Shown here in pieces: positions 1-8,100 of a stretch of 64,000 bases of DNA. Both the position numbers and the translations under genes were made by a program. The stretch comes from Teredinibacter franksiae (GTDB lineage Bacteria; Pseudomonadota; Gammaproteobacteria; Pseudomonadales; Cellvibrionaceae), in assembly GCF_014218805.1 (NCBI RefSeq), contig NZ_JACJUV010000001.1, positions 3,422,501 to 3,486,500 of the forward strand, read 5' to 3'. The notes beneath the pieces are model-generated. The model was given only the letters and a program-made list of their open reading frames with translations. It was not told where the DNA came from and ran no database searches. Position 1 is the first letter of the stretch, and each line of letters opens with the position of its first letter.

Positions 1-36
1 ACTTGAGCCGTTTTTTTATTTATTTATGGATTTTAT

Positions 37-546
37 GTGCTCTGGAACTCACTCAGAGTGAAATCCAGAATACATCACGAAACCAGCCTTTCAAGCTCCA
101 TTTATAGGTGTTGGGCGTGGGTTTTCTTACTGTTTATGCATTCACAGGGTTTACTCAACACACTAAAAACTTGGCTAGAAAAAAATGAAAGCCGGGTATC
201 AAAAGAAGGATTAACGTGGAAAGCTATTAGCTACACCTTAAACCAGTGGGAAAAGCTGACCTTATACTGCGAGCAGGGGGAAATCCCCATCAGCAATATT
301 CTAGCGGAAAACGCCATACGACCTTTTTGTGTTGGTCGACGTAATTGGCTTTTTAGTGATACTCCGAAAGGGGCAAATGCCAGCGCGATTTACTACAGTT
401 TAATTGAAACGGCAAAAGCGAATGGGCTTGAGCCTTATGGTTATTTTAAGGATATGTTGAAAAAATTGCCTTACGCAGAGACGATGGAGGATCTTGAAAA
501 ATTATTGCCGTGGAATTTTAAATGTAAGGATGTCAAGACACCCTAG
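37..546 (+). pseudogene. IS66 family transposase, C-terminal fragment
   Basis: The open frame gives 169 residues. From about residue 34 to the end it reads like the C-terminal third of IS66 TnpC: an ALNQWEKL-like helix, then NILAENAIRPF, GRRNWLFSDTPKGA and IETAKANGLEPYGYF, ending in the family tail LLPWNF. The conserved LAENAIRP motif carries the final acidic residue of the DDE catalytic site. Intact TnpC proteins are about 500 residues, so two thirds are missing, including the zinc finger and the first catalytic aspartates. The first ~33 residues of the frame are unlike IS66 and are probably fortuitous sequence upstream of the break. Not expected to be active. Confidence 0.8.
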
Positions 547-561
547 TTAATGGGCGCTTAC
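135..561 (+). mobile_element. IS66-family element remnant (right end only)
   Basis: The 3' part of an IS66-type transposase gene is followed 5 bp after its stop codon by tgggcgcttac at 551-561. Read from the outside this is a terminus beginning GTAAGCGCCC, and GTAA ends are typical of IS66 termini. The next 8 bases (tgtaaata) would be the place for an 8-bp target duplication, but the left end is missing, so this cannot be checked. Homology to IS66 begins only around 135-140; what precedes it does not look like transposase. The element is a truncated, non-autonomous fossil. Confidence 0.7.
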
Positions 562-637
562 TGTAAATAAATACAAGATTTAGTGGAAGTACATCAAACG
601 CCAGGAGGTAGCTAACCCCCCCTGGCGCTGTTTACTA

Positions 638-2329
638 TTAAAGGCTATCGATTGTATTTAGATAGTTCTCTAACATAGTGTAGCCGATAGCATCCTTGTC
701 GTTTCTGTCGCTGGCATCGTTTGGATTAAGGCCATTTGCCTGCTCCCAACTGTCTGCCATACCGTCACGGTCGCTGTCTGCTGGGGCGGGAGTACTGTTA
801 AGTGTTGGTAGCTGAGCTTCCGCCGGGCATGAGATAAAACCATTTTGCCCTAGTGAGTAAGTACCATTTCTAACTTCGGAAATAATTCGTTCATCAACGG
901 AGTCACGCTTAGGCATTGAGGCACCCACATCAGCTAGAACACTTTCATAGGCTTGCTCTGCTGTTTCCTGATTTATCGGCATGGCCTCCCATGGGGCCGA
1001 CATTTTGATATATTTACTACTTTTAACGCCCTTCCAGTTATCGCTTGTGACATCAGCACTACCTTCTACGTAGTTATCGGAAACATACCAATTTCCCTCA
1101 TCACCAGTTCCACGTGAAGACGGTGAAACAATGCGGTCGTCGGATTCTGAGCCTGGTCCAGGTTTGTAGTAGTTGGCAACCAAGTTAACCCAACTACCGA
1201 TATGGTCGGTGCCACTTTGTACACGCTCTCCGCCATAAGAACCGCCATAACCCCAGTTATAGGTAACGTTGTTGCGGTAGTCGTTGTGCCCCGCTCCTGA
1301 AGCCCAGCGCGGCGTTCGATTTTCATTGTGGGCAATCAAATTGTGATGGTACGTTGAGTAGTCATTCCCCCAGATTCCACCAAAGCGGTGGGAGTCTGTA
1401 CCTTCGTTCGGGCAAGCTTCAGATATCAATGACCACTGAATGGTGACGTTCTTACCGTGGTAGATGGACATAACTTCATCGCGACTCCAACTGGCTGTAA
1501 CGTGGTCTATCATTACATTTTCTTGGTATCGTGTACCAAATGCATCCCTGTCGCCGTTACCGTCGAAACGTACGCGAATATAACGCACGATGACATTGCT
1601 ACCGTGCTGCATCTCGCCATAAATGGTAATACCGTCTCCAGGCGCAGTTTGACCGGCAATAGTTGTATTGCTGGGTACTTTAAAGCGCCCTACGATGGTA
1701 CCAGATACTTCAAAAACCACTGTGCGGCCAGATTTAGAAAGCGCATCTTTTAAGCTGCCTTGCCCAGAAGAATTAAGGTTGGTAACAATATAAACCTCGC
1801 CACCGCGCCCACCCGTGGTGTACTTCCCGTAGCCTTCCGCACCAGGGAAAGACACTAGCTCATCTGAACCTCCAGATGAGGGCGAACTGCTGGATGATGA
1901 GCTACTGCTGGATGATGAGCTACTGCTGGATGATGAGCTACTGCTAGAAGATGAGCTACTGCTAGAAGATGAGCTACTACTCGTTGGTGAATCGCCGTCA
2001 GAAGGTGATCCGCTGCTAGAGGACGAGCTGCTACTCGTTGGTGAATCGCCGTCAGAAGGTGATCCGCTGCTAGAGGACGAGCTGCTACTCGTTGGTGAAT
2101 CGCCGTCAGAAGGTGATCCGCTGCTAGAGGACGAGCTGCTACTCGTCGGTGAATCGCCGTCCGAGAGTGATCCGCTGCTAGAGGACGAGCTTGTACTTAA
2201 GGATGAATTGTCATTGGAAAGTGGTTGCGATCCCTCTTCGTCTAGGCTTTCACCACCGCAGCTGGTTATAGCAACACTTAAAAGCACAACTGGAATAATA
2301 GAGCTGATTGGATATTTATGGTTAGTCAC
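638..2329 (-). CDS. Polyserine-linker pectate lyase lipoprotein (PL1-like)
   Basis: A 563-residue secreted enzyme expected to cleave pectate/polygalacturonan by beta-elimination. Residues 1-24 form a lipoprotein signal with a lipobox ending at the Cys of ITSCGGES, so it is probably anchored in the outer membrane. Residues ~40-155 are a very long serine-rich linker with four SPSDGDSP units, a hallmark of Cellvibrio/Saccharophagus plant-wall enzymes. The catalytic parallel beta-helix starts at FPGAEGYGKYTTGGRGG (~160) and contains the PL1-type signatures NTTIAGQTAPGDGI, VIVRYIRVRF, VMIDHVTASWSRDE and YHHNLIAHNENRTPR. The C-terminal ~45 residues hold a DSDRDGMADSWE motif typical of calcium-binding thrombospondin-3-like tails. 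The gene stands alone. The PL1 assignment is from motifs; substrate is inferred. Confidence 0.88.
   Translation of the reverse strand: MTNHKYPISSIIPVVLLSVAITSCGGESLDEEGSQPLSNDNSSLSTSSSSSSGSLSDGDSPTSSSSSSSSGSPSDGDSPTSSSSSSSSGSPSDGDSPTSSSSSSSSGSPSDGDSPTSSSSSSSSSSSSSSSSSSSSSSSSSSSSSSSSSPSSGGSDELVSFPGAEGYGKYTTGGRGGEVYIVTNLNSSGQGSLKDALSKSGRTVVFEVSGTIVGRFKVPSNTTIAGQTAPGDGITIYGEMQHGSNVIVRYIRVRFDGNGDRDAFGTRYQENVMIDHVTASWSRDEVMSIYHGKNVTIQWSLISEACPNEGTDSHRFGGIWGNDYSTYHHNLIAHNENRTPRWASGAGHNDYRNNVTYNWGYGGSYGGERVQSGTDHIGSWVNLVANYYKPGPGSESDDRIVSPSSRGTGDEGNWYVSDNYVEGSADVTSDNWKGVKSSKYIKMSAPWEAMPINQETAEQAYESVLADVGASMPKRDSVDERIISEVRNGTYSLGQNGFISCPAEAQLPTLNSTPAPADSDRDGMADSWEQANGLNPNDASDRNDKDAIGYTMLENYLNTIDSL
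1893..1982. repeat. 18-bp tandem repeat coding polyserine
   Basis: Five consecutive copies of an 18-bp unit (gatgatgagctactgctg on the plus strand), the last two diverged by one to three bases, encode part of the polyserine linker of the pectate lyase on the minus strand. The unit length is a multiple of three, so copy-number change lengthens or shortens the linker without a frameshift. Confidence 0.85.
1982..2197. repeat. 54-bp tandem repeat in lyase linker (4 copies)
   Basis: Four units of exactly 54 bp start at 1982, 2036, 2090 and 2144. The middle copies are identical and the last has a few changes. Each encodes an 18-residue SPT-Ser(8)-GSPSDGD module of the linker. The near-identity indicates recent expansion by slippage or unequal recombination. 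Confidence 0.9.
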
Positions 2330-3660
2330 AATTTTTATCTTCCATTTTCATTAGAAATATCGATTAGATAAACAAGTTAAACAAGCGTATGACACTGCAA
2401 TATAGTAGGTTTTACGTTTGAGAAGCTGTGGCGCGAGGCTAACGCCAACGATCACGTGATAACAACAAAGGTAAATGTTGCGCGAACCATAATGAAAACC
2501 AAGCACCGCCACAACGCGTTATGAGCACTAATACTTAGTTACGTGATAAGGCTCATGCATATTGTGAGAACTGGGCCGCCTCCTAGTAGGAAAAAACTCT
2601 CGCGTAGCATTTACGTCGCCCAAGAATAAATAAAAAAAGGATATCTGCGCCGAAGTAAATTATTTCCATATACAGTGCGTAAGCATTTTTGTGTTGCTGC
2701 CCACAAAGTAACTAGAGTTTACGAAGTTGAATGAATTCAGTGCGTATTTATTTTTCTGGACCAAAATTTTAGATGAGGCAAGCTACAGTCAACTAAGTGT
2801 GTAATAGACGTTTACTAATATTCTATAGGGGGAATTGGTCAATTCAGGAAGTTTTCGTAGGAAAAAAATATAATATTTTGTAAATGAAAATTCTTGGCAG
2901 GGGTATGTTGGTGGGAAAATACAAGTAAAATTATGTAAAGGGTAAAAATCACCGATAGGAGCTGAGGGTGCAGGAGTGTCGAATTAGTGATATTTACATG
3001 CAGGCCATCAGATCAGCATCATCGGGTTAACCAGTAGCTCCGTGAATCTATTTAGGTAGAAGAGTGTATAGCCTAAATGTCGCGCTCTACTCCTTTTGCG
3101 CGACATCTTCCAAACTTAAATCTTGAATTATTTAGAGGTATCCAATTTGAGCTTGAGGATGAACACCTGAAGACGATCGCATTTATAATTCGAGACTCAT
3201 AGAGAAAACACTTCGCCAGTAAATTTTGGATATTTCAAAATAACATTTGCATAGGCAGAAATGCTACTAGAATAACTTACGTTTATGCAAGGCGCGCTAG
3301 CCATAAATGTGACTGCCGGCTAAGCTAGCTGGTAGGTGCGAAATATGGTTCCGTCGATTTTTTCTGTGTTTCTGCCCTTTCGATTACTACACGAGTAGAA
3401 TTGTTTTCTGGTCGTTCATTGGTAAGCCTGCCCAATTCCTCACCTTCCCATTACGGAAAGGTGCTAGACTAAATCTTGCCTTCTTGGCAAGAATATAGCA
3501 GTACTTTAAGGCTCCTCTACTGTTAACGGGGTATACACCTAGCCATTAATTTGTGAGCAACCTGAAACTGTCTGCGTTCTCTTTGGTGCTTACTAATATT
3601 TCCTGATGTACTCAGACGTCAAAATCGGGAATATTTTTGGAACAAAAAAGTTAAAATAAA
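2330..3660. other. 1.3-kb interval without recognisable genes
   Basis: Both strands were read; only short open frames are present, and none has a recognisable motif, signal peptide or good ribosome binding site. A small hairpin with 7-bp arms lies at 3474-3492 but has no following T-run. The interval probably contains the promoter of the pectate lyase near 2330-2450 and otherwise decayed DNA. Confidence 0.5.
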
Positions 3661-4122
3661 ATGACTGCCATAAGAAATATTTCGCAAAATGCAATACCGC
3701 TGAGCCTAATGCTACATGCAGACCCGGAAGAGATGAGTATTGAAAGGTATCTTCCTGGAGCGAAATGCTTTGGTGCTTTTGTTGAAAATTCGTTGGTCGG
3801 TGTATGCGTAACAAATTTGAATAAAGCAGGCGTTTGGGAGATATTTAATCTCGTGGTGAGTCCAGATAAACAAAAACAGGGGGTTGGTACCAAGCTGCTG
3901 GAATATGTTATAAAGTGCTTTACGGAAAGTGGCGATAAGCAGCTTGAGTTGGGGACTGGAACATTTGGTTATCAATTGCTATTTTATCAGCGATTTGGTT
4001 TTAGGGTTACGAGTATTTGGGCGAATTTCTTTATCGATAATTATTCTGAACCCATCTACGAACAGGGTGTACAACTTAAAGATATGCTCAGGTTAAGTTT
4101 AAAGCTCTCTTGCCAAAATTAA
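3661..4122 (+). CDS. GNAT family N-acetyltransferase
   Basis: A 153-residue single-domain acetyltransferase predicted to transfer acetyl from acetyl-CoA to an unknown amine. The fold is recognisable from strand beta4 and motif A: IFNLVVSPDKQKQGVGTKLL (residues ~61-80), where QKQGVG is the Q/R-x-x-G-x-G/A pyrophosphate-binding loop. The C-terminal half has LLFYQRFGFRV, the classic motif B with Tyr and the G-F turn. The length is normal for the family. It starts at an ATG with only weak Shine-Dalgarno sequence upstream, in an isolated position flanked by non-coding stretches. The substrate cannot be inferred. Confidence 0.82.
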   Translation: MTAIRNISQNAIPLSLMLHADPEEMSIERYLPGAKCFGAFVENSLVGVCVTNLNKAGVWEIFNLVVSPDKQKQGVGTKLLEYVIKCFTESGDKQLELGTGTFGYQLLFYQRFGFRVTSIWANFFIDNYSEPIYEQGVQLKDMLRLSLKLSCQN

Positions 4123-4604
4123 AATAGTGCTTTCACGTAATATAGGAAGAATTAATAATCGCAAAAACTATATTACGAAAACATATTTTCGATGTGGCTA
4201 CCGATTAACTGAGTTTTTTACGCTACAGCTTCAGAAGCTTTTCATTAGTCGGAGTCCATTTGGAAATATGGATGCTATTGTCGCCAACTCTTTAATGTGG
4301 TTGCCAACTGCTGGTTACCTGATACATAAGTCGGGCAAGGAAGAGTGTCTAGACCTACCTTTCCGTAATACCCTGTGCGCGGATACGTTCAGGGCGTTTA
4401 GCTTTTGTACTGAGCGTCTTCCTTCTACCTGACGGTCGAGTAATGAGTTTTGTAGCGACAAATATACATTCTAAGTGGCGAGCTGCTGGTTGCCTAATTT
4501 TTTTTTTGGTAAGTGAGAACCTTGCATTGGTCCGCATCAATTACTGCTGTCTGATCTCTGATGGTACTTCCACCTAAAGTTGAGGTCCTCTATACATTAT
4601 CTAA
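4123..4604. other. 480-bp interval without supported genes
   Basis: A 101-codon open frame lies here on the plus strand, but its product has no recognisable motif and its composition is unlike a real protein. A run of eleven T at about 4498-4508 stands out. Nothing else could be supported. Confidence 0.4.
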
Positions 4605-4616
4605 TTGCGGGAAAAA

Positions 4617-5063
4617 ATGATGAAGATAATAGGGAATATCGTACTACTAGCCCTTATTGGATTTTTGATGATCGCATGTAATCGCATCAAGACTATAGAT
4701 GATGACGTGGATAAGCTTTTAATCAAAGAAGTGATTATGGAGTTTTATCATGAGGGCCATGTAACTTCGGATCCGAAATACTATCGGCAGATTCTACATG
4801 ACGATTGGAAAATGTTTTCTGTAGGAGATGATGGCGGACTCTTTCAGGTTGATAAAAGCACATACCTGTCTTGGTATGATCCCTCTAAAAATGATGTGTC
4901 GCTGAATTGGAAGACGGAGATACTCTATATCGATGTGTCTGCTCCATTAGCTTCAGTGAAAGTAAATATTGGAAATCAGAAATTTGGCTACATCGATTAC
5001 TTCAATATGATGAAAATTGAAGGCAAGTGGTGGCTTGTGCACAAAATGTCCAAAAAGAAATAG
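4617..5063 (+). CDS. Small NTF2-like lipoprotein
   Basis: An open frame begins at 4605, but the start used here is the ATG at 4617 (MMKIIGNIV...), which gives a compact lipoprotein signal: hydrophobic residues followed by the lipobox LMIAC. The ~120-residue mature part resembles the SnoaL/NTF2-like cone fold found in DUF4440 and lumazine-binding-like proteins: an N-terminal helix (IKEVIMEFYHEGH), a central region with LHDDWKMFSVG, then strands ending YFNMMKIEGKWWLVHKM, where the K-W-W-L-V-H segment is the usual last strand. Members bind small ligands or act as accessory domains, and no function can be assigned. The gene is isolated in a gene-poor interval. Confidence 0.72.
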   Translation: MMKIIGNIVLLALIGFLMIACNRIKTIDDDVDKLLIKEVIMEFYHEGHVTSDPKYYRQILHDDWKMFSVGDDGGLFQVDKSTYLSWYDPSKNDVSLNWKTEILYIDVSAPLASVKVNIGNQKFGYIDYFNMMKIEGKWWLVHKMSKKK

Positions 5064-5324
5064 AAGGTTTTGTTTTGCGAGGCGTGACACCATCCAAAGG
5101 TACCCTTAGCGGGTTGATCAAAATGACGTGTCCAAAATTGGCCTCTTAACGAAACACTGTGGAGATGGGACTGTGCTGGTGTTCAGGGCTAATCATTGTG
5201 CATAAGGAAAGTCGAGGGTCCTTTAACGGGGTATTGACCGATGGTTAAATGGAAGTTGGGTAAAACATAGTACTTTGAGGGGGGAGAGCTAGCTATACGG
5301 GGAAGGGTTTGACGGAGCTACTAC

Positions 5325-5872
5325 CTAGGCGGTAGCGAACACTACAGTTGCCGTTTGAAAGATTGATTTAATCGGAGCCTTATCCCGTTTGATGCTTTCT
5401 AGATCTAAAACGCCACGATTCATTAATAATTTCGCTTCTTCAGTGGCTATTTTATGGTCCGATAATTCTCATCTGATTCCATACTAGCTCATCGGGACTT
5501 AAATCGGGTGCATACGATGGTAGAAATACCATTTCAACTTCTTCTTTGAGTAAATCAAGATAGTCCGTTACCTTCTTTGATATACGTGCAGGATACCCAT
5601 CAACGATGAGCATGGAAGGGTAGCTGCGGCCTTTTTGGAAGCTTTTTAAGCATTCAATACACTTATCCATTGCGTCCAGTTCGTACTTTGGGTGCCTGAG
5701 CTTCAGTATATTTTTTACGCGCGAAACGCAACTAGGTGAAAACTCTTCGGCTTCCAAGGCCGAAACTGCGTGTAACTTCGGCCGCACTTCCACCATCATG
5801 GACTCGCTGCACGGCTATCTTACGAATTGGATGCTGTTCTTCTGCACTAAGCTTCCTTGCGCCATTTTTCAT
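5325..5872 (-). pseudogene. IS630-family transposase remnant (frameshifted, deleted)
   Basis: Three frames on the minus strand together recover parts of an IS630 transposase. From the ATG at 5872 a 46-codon stretch (MKNGARKLSAEEQHPIRKIA...GSAAEVTRSFGLGSRRVF) is the N-terminal helix-turn-helix. A second frame (5799-5452) gives the C-terminal DDE part: LIVDGYPARISKK, then VFLPSYAPDLSPDELVWNQ, where the final acidic residue lies in PDELVW. After its stop a third frame (to 5325) stays open with a tail ending KSIFQTATVVFATA, like family C-termini. The middle with the first catalytic Asp is missing: ~550 bp remain of the usual ~1 kb. Inactive. Confidence 0.72.
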
Positions 5873-5978
5873 GAGCTTAATTTTACAGGTCTCAAATGAG
5901 TTGTATTGATTATTGGGTACGTGGGCTTGGTGGTAGGTGCATTGCTATAACGGTATCCTTTCTGCTTTTGTGTAAGTA

Positions 5979-7445
5979 TTAGCTTGCCACAAAGCAACCG
6001 TGAAACCCTAGCGGTATTGGTGCCTGTGTTGTGGCCAAGGCGATGGGACCGTTGGCTATACGCGCTGGTTCAAATAATGCGATGCCGCCGTTGCGATTCT
6101 TAACGTCGATAAAGGTTTGTATTATGTATTGCTGATTTGTTTTTGAGCGCACTAACAAAGGTTCTTCGGCAATAATGCTTTTAGCGTAGCTAAACGTTTG
6201 ATGGTGTAGGGTTGTGGGGTTAATGGCGACCAAGGCATTAGCAATATTGTTCTTCTTATTACCGGTTTCCCCTGCACCGAATAGTGTTTGAGCGAGGTAG
6301 GGCTTGGTTAAATCATACTGTGGGAATTCTAGGTCGACGAATGTGCTCGATTTTTTGTAGTGGCCTGTGGTTAGCTCAAATTCGTATTGCACCATGTTGC
6401 CTGCTGAGTAGCCTGCGCCGAGTCCGTCGTGAGTGTTCAGCGCCATTCCTTTAAGCATAATGTTAGCGTTATTGTATTCCGAAGCGGTCAACAATAGTTT
6501 ACCGCCTTCTTCGAAGGCATTGCCAAAATGAAAAACGAAATTGGCGGGTACTTCTATCGTGCGCTTCACCTCAAGATTGTTTTTGTCGATAAAAATAAAT
6601 TGGCTCGGTTTATCTTGGTGGAATGTGTACCCACCTACAAAGGTTTCTGCCGGTTGATGAATGCAAGCGGTATTTAACAGTATGATGTAATTTTGCGAAA
6701 GGGCAAAGGCATGCATATAGCCTGGAAAATCCATATCAATCAGTTGTTTCCGCTTTAGATCCCCGTTTGGCCCCAATTGGTAGAGTAGTGTTTTAGCCTG
6801 GCCAATGTTTACCAGCGACCCAAAATTCCAGGTATCACCATTGGTATCTTGCAGTGGATGCGCGGAGAAGGGTGCATGCTCTAACTCTGGGGACAATGTA
6901 ATGCGTGAGCGCGTTGCGAGGGTGTTTGGGTCTATCTCATAGGCCGAGCCTCCTTCCCATAATGCGTAGTACCTCTTACCCACTTTGCGTACGCTAATGT
7001 TCGCCATGTTGATGGTGTCGTTGGTTCGCATGGGCAATGAGGCCGTTCGCGCAGAGGCTGAGCCACTGTATAAAAACTTGTTAGCTTGCTGCTCCTGAAC
7101 GAATTTTTCTGTTTGAACATAGCGTGAGCGATGGCGGATCTTGCCACCATTGATACGATAGGCGTGAACCATGCCGTCGCCATCAAACAAATGGTCTTGG
7201 CTATCACCGTTGCGGCTAAATAAGGTCGGTCCATTTCGAAATAGAGTGCCGTGTAAATCTGCGGGCCAGTGCCCCTGAGCGCTAAGTTCGGAACCCGGGT
7301 CCTCGGCGATTGGGCTTAGCACTAGTGAGCGAAGTTGTGTGCTCATAGGAGTGTCACCGGCGGTAATTGTACAGCCTGAAAATCCACCAGTGCTGCTAGC
7401 GACAGCTAAAGCAGTGGCCGATTTGATAAAATCTCTGCGGTCCAT
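5979..7445 (-). CDS. Carotenoid cleavage oxygenase (RPE65/CCD family)
   Basis: A 488-residue non-haem Fe(II) oxygenase that would cleave a double bond of a carotenoid or related polyene. It begins with a Tat-like signal (MDRRDFIKSATALAVASS) followed by a Cys (FSGCTI) that could be a lipobox, so it is probably exported folded and lipid-anchored. Family signatures: GTLFRNGPTLF near the N-terminus, DHLFDGDGMVHA, and four spaced histidines expected to bind iron, in SAHPLQ, YMHAFAL, FVFHFGN and the terminal GFHGCF. The length matches bacterial members. It lies 44 bp downstream of the DUF2141 gene on the same strand, probably in one operon. An exported CCD is less usual than the cytosolic form, and the substrate is unknown. 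Confidence 0.9.
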   Translation of the reverse strand: MDRRDFIKSATALAVASSTGGFSGCTITAGDTPMSTQLRSLVLSPIAEDPGSELSAQGHWPADLHGTLFRNGPTLFSRNGDSQDHLFDGDGMVHAYRINGGKIRHRSRYVQTEKFVQEQQANKFLYSGSASARTASLPMRTNDTINMANISVRKVGKRYYALWEGGSAYEIDPNTLATRSRITLSPELEHAPFSAHPLQDTNGDTWNFGSLVNIGQAKTLLYQLGPNGDLKRKQLIDMDFPGYMHAFALSQNYIILLNTACIHQPAETFVGGYTFHQDKPSQFIFIDKNNLEVKRTIEVPANFVFHFGNAFEEGGKLLLTASEYNNANIMLKGMALNTHDGLGAGYSAGNMVQYEFELTTGHYKKSSTFVDLEFPQYDLTKPYLAQTLFGAGETGNKKNNIANALVAINPTTLHHQTFSYAKSIIAEEPLLVRSKTNQQYIIQTFIDVKNRNGGIALFEPARIANGPIALATTQAPIPLGFHGCFVAS

Positions 7446-7489
7446 GGGTTGTGTTCTCGTCTGTTGATTTTGTCTTAAGGCGTGTGAAT

Positions 7490-7921
7490 CTAGCGCAGCG
7501 TAATTCCAATCTGGGTGTCACCCTTTATTTCGAACTTAGCATCGCTGAAGCTTGCTGGCCCAAAATGGCCACCGTTGTTAGAAAAACCATATTGTTCTTT
7601 GGGGATACCCAGCATGTTTGTGTCCAATTTTTCGTTTCCGTTTTCGTCGTGAAACAGCTTTATGGCATAGAGGCCATCGGGTAGGCCATTGAGGGTAATT
7701 GTTGCCCTGCCTTCACTAGAACTAGCCATGCCAGAGGCTGCAGCTTGATTAGCTTCATAAGTTGCTTGGGAAGAAAATATGTTAAGAAGGGTCGACCCTT
7801 CGGTGCTATCGTAGCCGTCCACTACAACCTTAAGAGTGCCGGCATTAACTGTTAGGCTAGCGGCAAAAAAACCAACAGCGGCTATGGTTGTGAAAATGTT
7901 CGTATTGTTTAAATGCTTCAT
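7490..7921 (-). CDS. DUF2141 secreted protein
   Basis: A 143-residue protein with a Sec signal peptide (hydrophobic core FTTIAAVGFFAASLTVNA, cleavage after NA~27). The mature part matches the DUF2141 pattern: LKVVVDGYDSTEGSTLLNIF, a central PDGLYAIKLFHDENGNEKLD (Asp/Asn-rich loop), then GIPKEQYGFSNN and GPASFSDAKFEI. The fold is thought to be an Ig-like beta sandwich in the periplasm. Function is unknown. It is the first gene of a two-gene unit with the carotenoid oxygenase, and the promoter must lie in 7922-8100, a region shared with the divergent kinase gene and containing a large palindrome. Confidence 0.85.
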   Translation of the reverse strand: MKHLNNTNIFTTIAAVGFFAASLTVNAGTLKVVVDGYDSTEGSTLLNIFSSQATYEANQAAASGMASSSEGRATITLNGLPDGLYAIKLFHDENGNEKLDTNMLGIPKEQYGFSNNGGHFGPASFSDAKFEIKGDTQIGITLR

Positions 7922-7994
7922 GGTTATTTCCCTTGATAGTTAAGTGGTGCGAATAAGTTGTAAGTAGAGTAGCGCTCCAGCAGTAAGCGGAGCA

Positions 7995-8043
7995 GGTGCC
8001 AAAGGTCACAACCTGAATAATTCAGATTATGACTTTTGGCACC
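7995..8043. promoter_or_regulatory. 49-bp near-perfect palindrome in divergent intergenic region
   Basis: Left arm 7995-8018 (ggtgccaaaggtcacaacct...) and right arm 8020-8043 (...tgacttttggcacc) are inverted copies matching at 21 of 24 positions around a single central base at 8019. The three mismatches are all of a type that could form G-U pairs in RNA. It lies 73 bp from the DUF2141 start and 57 bp from the kinase start, between divergent genes. It could be an operator for a dimeric regulator, an RNA hairpin, or a small inverted-repeat insertion. No T-run follows on either strand, which argues against a simple terminator. Confidence 0.7.
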
Positions 8044-8100
8044 TTGAGGGTTGGAGGCAATGCGATAGAGTAAGCTGATTAGAATAAGGTAAGCACGATA

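Noticed and set aside
2440..2560. Integron attC-like pattern (gctaac ... cgttat)
   Set aside because: The core sites do not fit the RYYYAAC/GTTRRRY rule, and neither an integrase nor regular cassettes are present; neighbouring small genes lack attC ends.
4127..4432. 101-codon plus-strand frame after the GNAT gene
   Set aside because: The composition is not protein-like, no family features are visible and it begins 4 bases after the GNAT stop without a ribosome site.
4296..4500. Apparent imperfect direct repeat (ctgctggttacctgat and ctgctggttgcctaat)
   Set aside because: The match is about 16 bases with mismatches and no wider similarity; it could be chance.
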